12,597 nt of DNA from Pseudomonadota bacterium (GTDB taxonomy: Bacteria > Myxococcota > Myxococcia > Myxococcales > Myxococcaceae): positions 1-12,597 of the forward strand of contig JAFADT010000365.1 in assembly GCA_023424585.1 (NCBI GenBank), in the 5' to 3' direction. Positions 6,073-12,375 of this stretch are shown here, piece after piece; positions within the stretch are counted from its first letter, which is position 1; each line of letters begins with the position of its first letter. Made by a program: the position numbers and the translations under genes. The notes beneath the pieces are model-generated. The model saw only the letters and a list, made by a program, of their open reading frames with translations. It was not told where the DNA came from and searched no databases.

Positions 6073-7190
6073 GTGTCCTGCGCGGACAGCAGCGACACCG
6101 GCCGCTCCTCGGCGACGCCGAAGGCTTCGAGGAAGCGCGACACCACCTCGCGCTTGAGGGCCTTGCGCTTGGCCGCGCTGCCGGACAGGGGCAGCCGCGC
6201 GCCCGCCATGCTGCCGTGGCCGCCGGAGGAGCCGCCCAGGTCCTCGCACAGCTCGCGGATGAGGCGGCCCGCGTTCATGCGCCGGTCCTTCACCCGCAGG
6301 CTCAGGAAGAGCTGGTTGCGGAACGTCCCGTACGCCAGGGACCACTTCATCCCTTCCAGGTACATCATCCGCTCGGCGACCTCCGCCACCATGTCCGGGG
6401 AGTAGACCTCCTCCAGGTCGGTGATGATGGCGGTGCCGTAGACCTTCGCCTTCTCGATGGACGTGTGGAACAGCTGGAAGAAGCGCGCGGGCAGCTCCGG
6501 GTGCTCGATCTGCCCCAGCAGCTGCTTGTCGCAGCGGGGGAACAGCCACAGGTAGCTGTCCACGTCCGTCTGGGTCGTCTCGCGGCCCAGGTCCCGCGTG
6601 TCCGCCTTGATGCCGTAGAAGAGCGCGGTGGCGATCTCCACGGACGGCTCCAGGCGGGCGGCCCGCAGGTACTCCACCAGCATCGTGGAGGTGGCGCCGA
6701 AGTCGCCGCCCACGTCCGCGAAGGGGGCCAGCAGGCTCTCCTCTCGCAGCGGGTGGTGGTCCACCACCAGGTCCGCGCGGTACCGCGCCGGCAGCGAGTG
6801 GTTGCGCACCGGCGGCTGCGTGTCCACCAGCCCGAAGAGGTCGTACTGGCTGAAGTCGATCTGCGACACGTGCGACACGGGCAGCCGCAGCACGCGCACG
6901 AAGGCGACGTTCTCCGCGCGGCCGATGATGCCGCCGTAGCCCACGTGGGCCTCGAGGCCGGCCTTGCGCTCCAGCAGGTGGGCGAGCGACACCGCCGCCG
7001 CCATGGAGTCGGGGTCCGGGTTGTCGTGCGTGAGGATGAGCGCCCGGCGGTGGCCCTTGGCCACCTGGAGCAGGCGGCCCAGCTTGTCGGCAGCCGGCAT
7101 CTTCGCCAGCCGCGCTGGCGGAGGCTCCGAGAGCTCGCCTCCCGCGGAAAGCTGGGCGCGGCGGCTTGGGAGTGAGGGGGTGACAGGCAT
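6069..7190 (-). CDS. DHH-family phosphoesterase (nanoRNase/pAp phosphatase-like)
   Basis: A 373-residue manganese-type phosphoesterase of the DHH/DHHA1 superfamily. Motif I is HDNPDPDSMA (55-64), motif II the Asp in LVDTQ (D123), motif III DHHPL (144-148), and motif IV the Asp in GIKADTRDLG (D197). The C-terminal DHHA1 signature is GGSSGGHGSMAGA (319-331). Relatives cleave short oligoribonucleotides, 3'-phosphoadenosine 5'-phosphate or cyclic dinucleotides; the NPDPDS form differs from the NPDGDA of classical NrnA, so the exact substrate is open. The ATG at 7190 is favoured because sequence upstream of it loses coding character. It is preceded by AAGAG close by and GGAGG further out. Longer readings (a TTG at 7283 and an ATG between them) are possible. 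The gene overlaps the cysteine desulfurase gene by 4 nt, indicating an operon. Confidence 0.9.
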   Translation of the reverse strand: MPVTPSLPSRRAQLSAGGELSEPPPARLAKMPAADKLGRLLQVAKGHRRALILTHDNPDPDSMAAAVSLAHLLERKAGLEAHVGYGGIIGRAENVAFVRVLRLPVSHVSQIDFSQYDLFGLVDTQPPVRNHSLPARYRADLVVDHHPLREESLLAPFADVGGDFGATSTMLVEYLRAARLEPSVEIATALFYGIKADTRDLGRETTQTDVDSYLWLFPRCDKQLLGQIEHPELPARFFQLFHTSIEKAKVYGTAIITDLEEVYSPDMVAEVAERMMYLEGMKWSLAYGTFRNQLFLSLRVKDRRMNAGRLIRELCEDLGGSSGGHGSMAGARLPLSGSAAKRKALKREVVSRFLEAFGVAEERPVSLLSAQDT

Positions 7191-7260
7191 GGGGGCTCTT
7201 CTTTTACTTCCTCCGGCACAGGGATTCGAGAAGTCGGATGTTCTCCCCATGACGTTCCGG

Positions 7261-7279
7261 AAAAGGTGTTTCCAACACC
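7261..7279 (-). terminator. Hairpin with T-tract, possible terminator after the Fic gene
   Basis: On the minus strand GGTGTT-GGA-AACACC (7279-7265) is a perfect 6-bp stem followed at once by TTTT (7264-7261). The stem is short and the T-tract only four bases, and it lies about 190 bp beyond the Fic stop. It would also insulate the DHH gene, which starts about 70 bp later. Confidence 0.45.
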
Positions 7280-7302
7280 CCAATGGTGTCGACGAACCGC
7301 GC

Positions 7303-7399
7303 GGCCTTCACGCGAGAGCGGAAGGCCGTCAGTCCGGGTGCTCGCTCGCCTGGTGTTGGGGGGCCGGTCGCGCTCGTCCAGCACCGCCGGGTGGCGGTG
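7303..7399. repeat. Two perfect inverted repeats in the Fic-DHH gap
   Basis: The 281-bp gap between the DHH start (7190) and the Fic stop (7472) contains GGCCTTC-N11-GAAGGCC (7303-7327) and CACCGCC-GGGT-GGCGGTG (7382-7399), plus GCGCGC-rich partial palindromes at about 7400-7432. I find no convincing coding frame here. The hairpins could slow polymerase, stabilise the Fic mRNA 3' end, or be remnants of a dispersed palindromic repeat. Confidence 0.5.
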
Positions 7400-7471
7400 G
7401 CGCGCGTCCAGGCCGCGCGCCGTGCGCGCCGGGGGACCCGATGCGCACGGCTCCGACTTCGCTTCCCGCGA

Positions 7472-8308
7472 CTAGACGGTCTTGTACTTGCGGCCCAGGT
7501 CGCGGAAGTACTTCACGCCGTTGTCCAGCGAGTTCTCCATCGCGTCCATCAGCACCGTGCGGAACGTGGCCACGGGCGCGCGGAAGGACTCGTAGTAGCG
7601 CTGCCGGTCGATGGAGTGGATGACCGCGGGCATGTAGCCGTTGCGCAGCAGGATGAGGTTGCTGCACATGCGCCCCACCTTCCCGCTGTGCTCGGTGAAG
7701 GGGAAGATCTGCAGGAACTCGTGCTGCACCACCGCCGCCTGCTTGATGGGGTGGAACTCGCGGAACTCCGCGCTGGCCGTGTGGTCCACGAGCTTCTCCA
7801 GCCGCGCCTGGATCTTCGCGGGCTGGGTGATGTCGTGGAAGTAGGTGCGGTGCAGGGGCATGTCCTTGCGCAGCCCCGCGCGGTCGCGCTCCTTGGCCAG
7901 CTCCTTCTCCGTGCGCTCGCGGCGCTCCATGCGCGCGCGCTCCGCCAGGGCCTCCGGCGTGTTGCCCAGGAAGAGGTCGTGCATCCGCTTGATGGTGGTG
8001 AGCGTGAGCGCGGACTGCTTCTTCGCGCCCGCGGCCTCCTCGCGGATGTAGTCCGCCACCGCCTTGTGGTTGCGGATCTCCAGCACCACCGGGATCATGG
8101 AGGCTTCCGCCGCCGTGCGCTCCGGGAAGAGCGCGGCCATCAGCTCCTGGTGCGTGTACACGACGCCTTCGAGCGCGGCGTCGTGGTAGATCCACGACAT
8201 CTCGAACCGGTCGAGGAACTCACGCGCGGGCTGCTTGTCCTTGTAGATCTCGAGGTACTCGCGCAGCTGCTCGTTCTTCTCGTCGATGTCCTGGTAGCGT
8301 TCCTTCAC
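7472..8308 (-). CDS. Fic-fold protein with degenerate active-site motif
   Basis: A 278-residue protein of the Fic/DOC superfamily, whose members usually AMPylate proteins. The fold is recognisable: an N-terminal inhibitory-helix-like segment DAALEGVVYTHQEL (43-56, Glu47 retained, Asp where Ser/Thr is usual), the helix IKRMHDLFLG (106-115), AGLRKDMPLHRTYFHDIT (144-161), and the core AAVVQHEFLQ-IFPFTEHSGKVGR (191-213) followed by NLILLRNGYMP. The consensus HPFxDGNGRxGR is here FPFTEHSGKVGR (202-213). The catalytic His is Phe, Asp is Glu, Gly-Asn is His-Ser, and the first Arg is Lys; only P, F, G and the last G-R remain. Classical AMPylation is therefore unlikely. A charged helix (about 122-143) is inserted before the core. 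The start is a GTG with AAGGAG 9 nt upstream. It probably has its own promoter at 8390-8418. No toxin-antitoxin partner is adjacent. Confidence 0.85.
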   Translation of the reverse strand: MKERYQDIDEKNEQLREYLEIYKDKQPAREFLDRFEMSWIYHDAALEGVVYTHQELMAALFPERTAAEASMIPVVLEIRNHKAVADYIREEAAGAKKQSALTLTTIKRMHDLFLGNTPEALAERARMERRERTEKELAKERDRAGLRKDMPLHRTYFHDITQPAKIQARLEKLVDHTASAEFREFHPIKQAAVVQHEFLQIFPFTEHSGKVGRMCSNLILLRNGYMPAVIHSIDRQRYYESFRAPVATFRTVLMDAMENSLDNGVKYFRDLGRKYKTV

Positions 8309-8337
8309 GGACTGCGGCTCCTTGTCGCCCCGGCCCG

Positions 8338-8371
8338 CCCCGGGCGCTGATTCCCGGAAGACAGCGCCGGG
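8338..8371. repeat. Strong hairpin in the Fic gene leader
   Basis: CCCGGGCGCTG pairs with CAGCGCCGGG (one bulged G) across a 12-nt loop; the inner 7 bp (8343-8349 with 8362-8368) are perfect. It lies between the putative Fic promoter and the Fic start codon, and 60 bp past the AAA+ gene stop. No T-tract follows, so it is either a leader structure or an RNA-stabilising element rather than a standard terminator. Confidence 0.5.
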
Positions 8372-8384
8372 AGGTACAACGGCA

Positions 8385-8406
8385 CGCGGATTCTAGAAAT
8401 TCCGCG
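8385..8406. promoter_or_regulatory. Palindrome over the Fic promoter, operator candidate
   Basis: CGCGGA-TTCTAGAAAT-TCCGCG has perfect 6-bp arms and an inner TTCTAGAA palindrome. It covers the -10 box and the predicted start region, the classical position for a repressor site. No regulator is identified. Confidence 0.45.
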
Positions 8407-8418
8407 CGGTTGGAACAA
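8390..8418 (-). promoter_or_regulatory. Putative sigma-70-type promoter for the Fic gene
   Basis: On the minus strand TTGTTC (8418-8413), a 17-nt spacer and TAGAAT (8395-8390; 5 of 6 matches to TATAAT) form a good housekeeping promoter in an AT-rich patch. The predicted start near 8383 gives a leader of about 75 nt. The -10 box lies inside the palindrome at 8385-8406. Confidence 0.5.
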
Positions 8419-8429
8419 ATAAAACCCGA

Positions 8430-9767
8430 CTACAGATTCACCAGGAACACCTCGCACGCCTGATCGAGGAGGTCTTTTGAAAGGGCTGGCGGGATTTGCC
8501 GGTATCGGGCCGCGTCGCGGATGAGGGAGACGAGGTCGCGCGGGTGGCACGAGCGCATCTCCATGCTGCGCGGCTTGTAGTAGTGCTCCACCAGGTAGGT
8601 GATGGCCTGGTCCACGTAGGGGATGCCCGCCGCCTCGCAGACCCGGCGGAAGATCTCCCGGTAGGACTCCTCGTCCGGGTTGCCCACTTCAATCTTGTAC
8701 TTGATGCGGCGCAGGAAGGCCTCGTCCACCAGCTCCTTGGGGTCCAGGTTGGTGGAGAAGACGAGGAGCTGATCGAAGGGGATCTCGAACTTCTTGCCGG
8801 TGTGCAGGGTGAGGAAGTCCACCCGCTTCTCCAGCGGGACGATCCACCGGTTGAGCAGGTCCGTGGGGTGGACCTTCTGGCGGCCGAAGTCGTCGATGAG
8901 GAGCATGCCGCCGTTGGCCTTCACCTGGAATGGCGCCTCGTAGAAGCGGGTGCTCTCCGAGTAGATGAGGTCCAGCGTCTCCAGGGTCAGCTCACCGCCC
9001 ACCACCACCGCGGGGCGCCGGCAGAGCGACCAGCGCTTGTCCATCTCGAAGGTCTGCCGGCGGCCGTTGGCGTCGCGGCCCATCTCCAGCGACACGGGCG
9101 TGTGGATGATGCGGTCGAAGACCTTGATGATCTGGTTGTCGATCTCCAGGCAGTGCGGGACGAAGACCTCGCCGCCGAACATGTTGGAGATGGCCTCCGC
9201 CAGGCTCGTCTTGCCGTTGCCCGGCGGGCCGTAGAGGAAGAGCGAGCGGCCGGAGTTCACGGCCGGGCCCAGCTTGTCCATCAGCTCCGCGGAGACGGTG
9301 AGGTGGCTCAGGGCGGAGACCAGGTCCTCCTGGCCCACGACGGGCGTCTCCTCCGTCTGGCTGCCGATGAGGGCGTTGTACTGCTCGATGGGGACGGGGG
9401 CGGGCCCCACGTAGGTGGAGCGGGTGAGGGCGTCGCGGGCGTACTCGCGGCCCTTCTCCGTGAGGGCGAACTCCACGGACGCGCGGCCAAAGCCCTTGCC
9501 GCCGCGCAGGTCCACGAGCTTCTCCGCGGCGAGGAAGTCCACCACGTGCTCCACCACGCCGGACCAGGGCAGGCACATGCTCTCCGCGATGGCCACGCCC
9601 GTGCCGGTGCCGGCGTAGTAGAGGAACTTGAGGCCCAGGTCCGACAGCAGACCCATCCTCAGTCCCGTGTCCTCCAGCGACTTCGGCTCCCCTGGAGCGA
9701 TGTCGAGGATGGACGGGTTCTCCAGCTTGAAGGGATTGTCTTCGTACGCGTAGCCGGCGGGAGGCAT
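8430..9767 (-). CDS. AAA+ ATPase with N-terminal winged-helix-like region
   Basis: A 445-residue predicted ATPase. Residues 35-120 look like a winged-helix or PadR-like region (MGLLSDLGLKFLYYAG, LTEKGREYARDAL). The AAA+ core runs from about 145 to 360: Walker A GPPGNGKT (180-187), Walker B MLLIDDFG (288-295), sensor 1 VFSTN (336-340), and arginine-finger-like RR at 353-354. A small helical C-terminal domain with HPRDLVSLIRDAARYRQIPP follows. Its substrate is unknown, and no effector, VWA or protease partner sits next to it. The start is an ATG at 9767 with no normal Shine-Dalgarno; a hairpin abuts the start codon. It lies 59 bp downstream of ilvE on the same strand and could share its transcript, although a functional link to amino acid synthesis is not evident. 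Confidence 0.85.
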   Translation of the reverse strand: MPPAGYAYEDNPFKLENPSILDIAPGEPKSLEDTGLRMGLLSDLGLKFLYYAGTGTGVAIAESMCLPWSGVVEHVVDFLAAEKLVDLRGGKGFGRASVEFALTEKGREYARDALTRSTYVGPAPVPIEQYNALIGSQTEETPVVGQEDLVSALSHLTVSAELMDKLGPAVNSGRSLFLYGPPGNGKTSLAEAISNMFGGEVFVPHCLEIDNQIIKVFDRIIHTPVSLEMGRDANGRRQTFEMDKRWSLCRRPAVVVGGELTLETLDLIYSESTRFYEAPFQVKANGGMLLIDDFGRQKVHPTDLLNRWIVPLEKRVDFLTLHTGKKFEIPFDQLLVFSTNLDPKELVDEAFLRRIKYKIEVGNPDEESYREIFRRVCEAAGIPYVDQAITYLVEHYYKPRSMEMRSCHPRDLVSLIRDAARYRQIPPALSKDLLDQACEVFLVNL

Positions 9768-9786
9768 CGGGTACAGGTTCTACCCG
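9768..9786 (-). promoter_or_regulatory. Inverted repeat abutting the AAA+ start codon
   Basis: CGGGTA-GAACCTG-TACCCG on the minus strand ends exactly at the ATG (9767). Stem formation would place GGGGGAA, 25 nt upstream in the linear sequence, close to the start codon, or would occlude it. It may instead be a DNA operator. Confidence 0.4.
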
Positions 9787-9826
9787 ATTCCCCCGGCCGC
9801 CGGGACTTCGCGTCCGCCGACTGTCC

Positions 9827-10774
9827 TCAAACGTAGGTCAGCCAGTCCGCATAGCGGGCTTCCTGGCCCCGCACGACGCGGAAGTACATCTCCTGGATGA
9901 ACGAGCCGATGGGGCCCGGCTTGCCGGTGCCCACCTGGCGGTTGTCCACCTCGCGCACGGGGGTGATCTCCGCCGCGGTGCCCGTGAAGAAGATCTCGTT
10001 GGAGATGTAGAGGGCGTCGCGGGTGAACGTCACCTCCTCGATGTAGTGGTTGTGGTCGCGCAGGAGGCGCAGCACCGTGTCGCGGGTGATGCCGTCGAGG
10101 ATGGGCGAGGAGAGGGGCGGCGTCTTGATGACGCCCTTCTTGTTCACCATGAAGATGTTCTCGCCGGAGGCCTCCGCGACGAAGCCGCTGACGTCCAGGA
10201 GGATGGCCTCGTCGTAGCCGGCGAGCACCGCCTCGCGCTTGGCGAGGATGGAGTTGACGTACTGGCCCGTAATCTTGCCGCGCACCATGTTCACGTTCAC
10301 GTGGTTGCGCGTGAAGGAGCTGACCTTGGCGCGGATGCCCTCCTTCATGCCCTTGTCGCCCAGGTACGCGCCCCAGTCCCAGGCGGTGATGCCCACGCGG
10401 GTGGGGTTCACCGCGCCCAGGCCCATGGCGCCGTCGCCCATGAAGGCCACCGGGCGCAGGTACGCGCCGTTGGCGAACTGGGCCCGCTGCTTGCGCAGGA
10501 GCTCCAGCGTGGCCTCCACCAGCTCGTCCTCGGTGTAGGGGATCTGCAGCATGATGATGTGCGCGGAGTCGAGCAGGCGGCGGATGTGCTCGCGCAGCCG
10601 GAAGACGGCGAGCCGGCCATCATGGGTCTTGTAGGCGCGGATGCCCTCGAAGACGCCCAGGCCGTAGTGGAGGGCGTGCGTCATCACGTGCACGTTGCCC
10701 TCGTCCCATTTCATCAGCTTCCCATCGAGCCAGATGTGTTCGGCGCGCAGCACGGTGGATGAGGTCGAGCTCAT
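9827..10774 (-). CDS. ilvE: Branched-chain amino acid aminotransferase
   Basis: Fold-type IV PLP aminotransferase of 315 residues, normal for the family. It performs the last step of leucine, isoleucine and valine synthesis (2-oxo acid plus glutamate) and the first step of their degradation. Visible features are the N-terminal HALHYGLGVFEGIRAY (33-48), the Schiff-base Lys167 in VRGKITGQYVNS, the signature DVSGFVAEASGENIFMV (194-210) with Glu201, GITRDTVLRL (228-237), and FTGTAAEITPVREVD (263-277). The ATG at 10774 has AGAGGAA 7 nt upstream, so the start is firm. A plausible promoter lies at 10816-10843. I found no leader peptide with runs of branched-chain codons and no attenuator. The neighbouring genes encode AAA+ proteins on both sides rather than other ilv/leu enzymes, so ilvE is isolated from its pathway here. 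Confidence 0.96.
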   Translation of the reverse strand: MSSTSSTVLRAEHIWLDGKLMKWDEGNVHVMTHALHYGLGVFEGIRAYKTHDGRLAVFRLREHIRRLLDSAHIIMLQIPYTEDELVEATLELLRKQRAQFANGAYLRPVAFMGDGAMGLGAVNPTRVGITAWDWGAYLGDKGMKEGIRAKVSSFTRNHVNVNMVRGKITGQYVNSILAKREAVLAGYDEAILLDVSGFVAEASGENIFMVNKKGVIKTPPLSSPILDGITRDTVLRLLRDHNHYIEEVTFTRDALYISNEIFFTGTAAEITPVREVDNRQVGTGKPGPIGSFIQEMYFRVVRGQEARYADWLTYV

Positions 10775-10815
10775 CGGGAAGTTCCTCTCGGGCTAGGGGT
10801 GGGACGGCTTGCGGA

Positions 10816-10843
10816 CTTGTACCCAGCTACAGCGGGGACGCAA
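10816..10843 (-). promoter_or_regulatory. Putative ilvE promoter
   Basis: On the minus strand TTGCGT (10843-10838), a 16-nt spacer and TACAAG (10821-10816) resemble a housekeeping promoter (3 of 6 and 4 of 6 matches). The start codon is about 40 nt downstream of the -10 box. The gap after the MoxR stop also holds a weak CGAGGG/CCCTTCG hairpin but no clear terminator. Confidence 0.33.
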
Positions 10844-10896
10844 AGCGTGAAACACCAACGAAGGGATCCGCGGCCCCTCGAATGCGCCGCTCTGCG

Positions 10897-11838
10897 TCAG
10901 GCCTGCGCGATGGTGGGGAGGTTGGCGCGGGCCTTCTCGATGTCGCCCTCGTATTTGAGGACGAGGTTGAGCGTGGCGGCGACGACGTCGGCGCTGAGCG
11001 CCTCCGCGTTGAGCAGCGCCAGGCTCTGGGCCCAGTCGAGCGTCTCGCTGATGGACGGGGCCTTCTTCAGGTCGAGCGCGCGGATGGCGGCCACGGCCTC
11101 CACCACCTGCTCGGCCAGCACCTGGGGGACCTCGGGGAGGCGCGCGCGGACGATGCGCAGCTCGCGCTCGCGGTCCGGGAAGTCGATGTGCAGGTGGAGG
11201 CAGCGCCGCTTGAGCGCGTCCGACAGCTCGCGGGCGTTGTTGCTGGTGAGGATGACGCGCGGGATGTGCTTCGCGCGGATGGTGCCCAGCTCCGGCACCG
11301 TGACAGCGTTGTCAGACAAGACCTCCAGCAGGAAGGCCTCGAACTCCGGATCCGCCTTGTCGATCTCATCCACCAGGAGCAGGGCCGGCGTGTCCGACAG
11401 CTGGGCCTGGAGGATGGGGCGGGGGAGGAGGAAGCGCTCGGAGAAGAACACCGCGTCCCCGGACGCGAGCCGGTCCGCGGCCTCCGACAGCGTGGCCGTG
11501 CCCTGGGTCAGCTCGCCAATCTTGTCCCGGAGCAGCTGCGTGTAGAGCAGCTGCTTGGCGTACTCCCACTCGTAGAGGGCCTTGGCCTCGTCCAGGCCCT
11601 CGTAGCACTGGAGCCGGAGGAAGGTCCGGTCCAGCGCCTGGGCCAGGGCCTTGGCGAGCTCCGTCTTGCCCACGCCCGCCGGGCCCTCCACCAGGATGGG
11701 CTTGCCCATCCGGTCCGCGAGGAACACCGCCGTGGCGATCTCAGGGGACGACAGGTAGCCCACCGCCTCCAGGCGACGCGCCGCGTCCTCCACGCTGGTG
11801 AACGAGCGAATCTCCGAGGTCGGTCGAGGGGGGCTCAC
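10897..11838 (-). CDS. MoxR-family AAA+ ATPase
   Basis: A 313-residue (or 324) ATPase of the MoxR type; relatives act as chaperone-like ATPases that mature enzymes, usually with a VWA-domain partner. Counting from the longer start, Walker A is GPAGVGKT (63-70), Walker B LLLVDEID (164-171), sensor 1 LTSNN (208-212) and arginine-finger-like RR 222-223. The N-terminal VGYLSSPEIATAVFLADRMG is typical of the CoxD-like branch. The GTG at 11838 is preferred because the 11 extra codons from a GTG at 11871 include AT-ending codons foreign to the rest of the gene, and neither start has a Shine-Dalgarno. TTAAGT lies 8 nt before the 11838 start, so a leaderless message is possible. ilvE rather than a VWA gene lies downstream, making this an orphan MoxR within the window. 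Confidence 0.92.
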   Translation of the reverse strand: MSPPRPTSEIRSFTSVEDAARRLEAVGYLSSPEIATAVFLADRMGKPILVEGPAGVGKTELAKALAQALDRTFLRLQCYEGLDEAKALYEWEYAKQLLYTQLLRDKIGELTQGTATLSEAADRLASGDAVFFSERFLLPRPILQAQLSDTPALLLVDEIDKADPEFEAFLLEVLSDNAVTVPELGTIRAKHIPRVILTSNNARELSDALKRRCLHLHIDFPDRERELRIVRARLPEVPQVLAEQVVEAVAAIRALDLKKAPSISETLDWAQSLALLNAEALSADVVAATLNLVLKYEGDIEKARANLPTIAQA

Positions 11839-11948
11839 GCGCGTCAACTTAACCGACGGTTCCGCGGCCACTGCGGCAAAAATGCCAGGGTTGTGGGGAC
11901 GCCGTCCGCACTCTTGAGGGCCTTGGGAGCCATAACCCCTTGGAATCT

Positions 11949-11972
11949 GGGTGCGTAATTATTTTCGCACCC
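11949..11972. promoter_or_regulatory. Palindrome with AT-rich core in a divergent promoter region
   Basis: GGGTGCG-TAATTATTTT-CGCACCC has perfect 7-bp arms around a 10-bp core with no G or C, a striking composition in this genome. It lies between the divergent MoxR gene and the small membrane-protein gene, in the 190-bp gap 11839-12028. Promoter boxes on either strand are not clear; TTGGAA at 11940-11945 and the AT-rich core suggest transcription starts here. Its position fits an operator serving one or both genes. Confidence 0.5.
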
Positions 11973-12028
11973 TGGGCACGCACTGTGCATCCAAGTGAGC
12001 GTATCTCAGGACGACGAGGGCGCAGGTC

Positions 12029-12256
12029 ATGTGGGCGTGGCTGAAGTTGGCGATGGCGGTGCTGGTGGTGGTGATGCCGGGGGGCTTCCCCCTCGTGCTG
12101 GCGTACATCGCGACGCGGGCGCTGCTGGAGCGCTGGCGGGTGGCGCAGGCGCAGGCCCGGGAAGAGGGCCGCCCGGTGTCGGTGGCGCGGGACGTGGTGG
12201 GCGCGCTGCACTTCCGGGACCTCATCCGTGAGGCGAAGGCGGCCACGGCGCTGTAG
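12029..12256 (+). CDS. Small single-pass membrane protein (75 aa)
   Basis: Unrecognised protein of 75 residues. Residues 4-28 form one hydrophobic segment (LKLAMAVLVVVMPGGFPLVL) interrupted by Pro-Gly-Gly, followed by an amphipathic basic helix RALLERWRVAQAQAREEG (30-47) and a soluble tail ending REAKAATAL. It is predicted to be an inner-membrane protein with a cytoplasmic C-terminal tail (Arg-rich side). Coding is supported by strong third-position GC, the clean hydrophobic/charged partition and a terminator 24 bp after the stop. The upstream GAGG and AGG words are only weak ribosome-binding sites. It is transcribed divergently from the MoxR gene. No function can be assigned. Confidence 0.72.
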   Translation: MWAWLKLAMAVLVVVMPGGFPLVLAYIATRALLERWRVAQAQAREEGRPVSVARDVVGALHFRDLIREAKAATAL

Positions 12257-12279
12257 CTGGCGGGACAGCACCCTGAGCG

Positions 12280-12326
12280 CGACGAAGGGCCCGGCACTCC
12301 ACGGAGTGCGCGGGCCCTTGTCGTTT
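12280..12326 (+). terminator. Long hairpin terminator after the small membrane-protein gene
   Basis: Arms CGAC-g-AAGGGCCC (12280-12292) and GGGCCCTT-g-TCG (12312-12323) enclose a second perfect stem GCACTC-CACG-GAGTGC (12294-12309). The stem is over 15 bp with minor bulges, followed on the + strand by a short TTT. The short T-tract and GC-rich flanks are imperfect, but the position between convergent genes fits termination. Confidence 0.7.
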
Positions 12327-12333
12327 CCGGAAG

Positions 12334-12367
12334 GCCCCGGCCCTCCCGGGTGAGGGGAGGGCGGGGC
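12334..12367 (-). terminator. Second GC hairpin, 3' of the right-end gene
   Basis: GCCCTCCC (12340-12347) pairs perfectly with GGGAGGGC (12355-12362) around a 7-nt loop, extended by GCCCC/GGGGC past one bulged base. It begins 9 bp after the stop of the minus-strand gene at 12376. No T-run follows on the minus strand, so Rho-independent action is uncertain. Confidence 0.45.
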
Positions 12368-12375
12368 GGAAGCGG

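Noticed and set aside
4957..6405. 482-codon + strand frame opposite the cysteine desulfurase
   Set aside because: It is a shadow of the desulfurase and DHH genes; composition is low-complexity Arg/Ala/Gly/His and no ribosome-binding site or domain is visible.
6073..6549. N-terminal extension of the cysteine desulfurase frame to 540 residues
   Set aside because: The extension overlaps the DHH gene in another frame and has no desulfurase-like sequence; the GTG at 6072 gives the exact family N-terminus.
7284..7471. Additional small genes in the Fic-DHH gap
   Set aside because: Open frames exist on both strands but are Arg/Pro/Gly-rich with no ribosome-binding site, and hairpins better explain the sequence.
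8496..9836. 446-codon + strand frame opposite the AAA+ gene
   Set aside because: Mirror frame of a gene with intact Walker motifs; its composition is typical of antisense GC-rich frames.
10775..10896. ilv-type leader peptide and attenuator upstream of ilvE
   Set aside because: No short frame with repeated Leu/Ile/Val codons and no terminator/antiterminator pair could be found.
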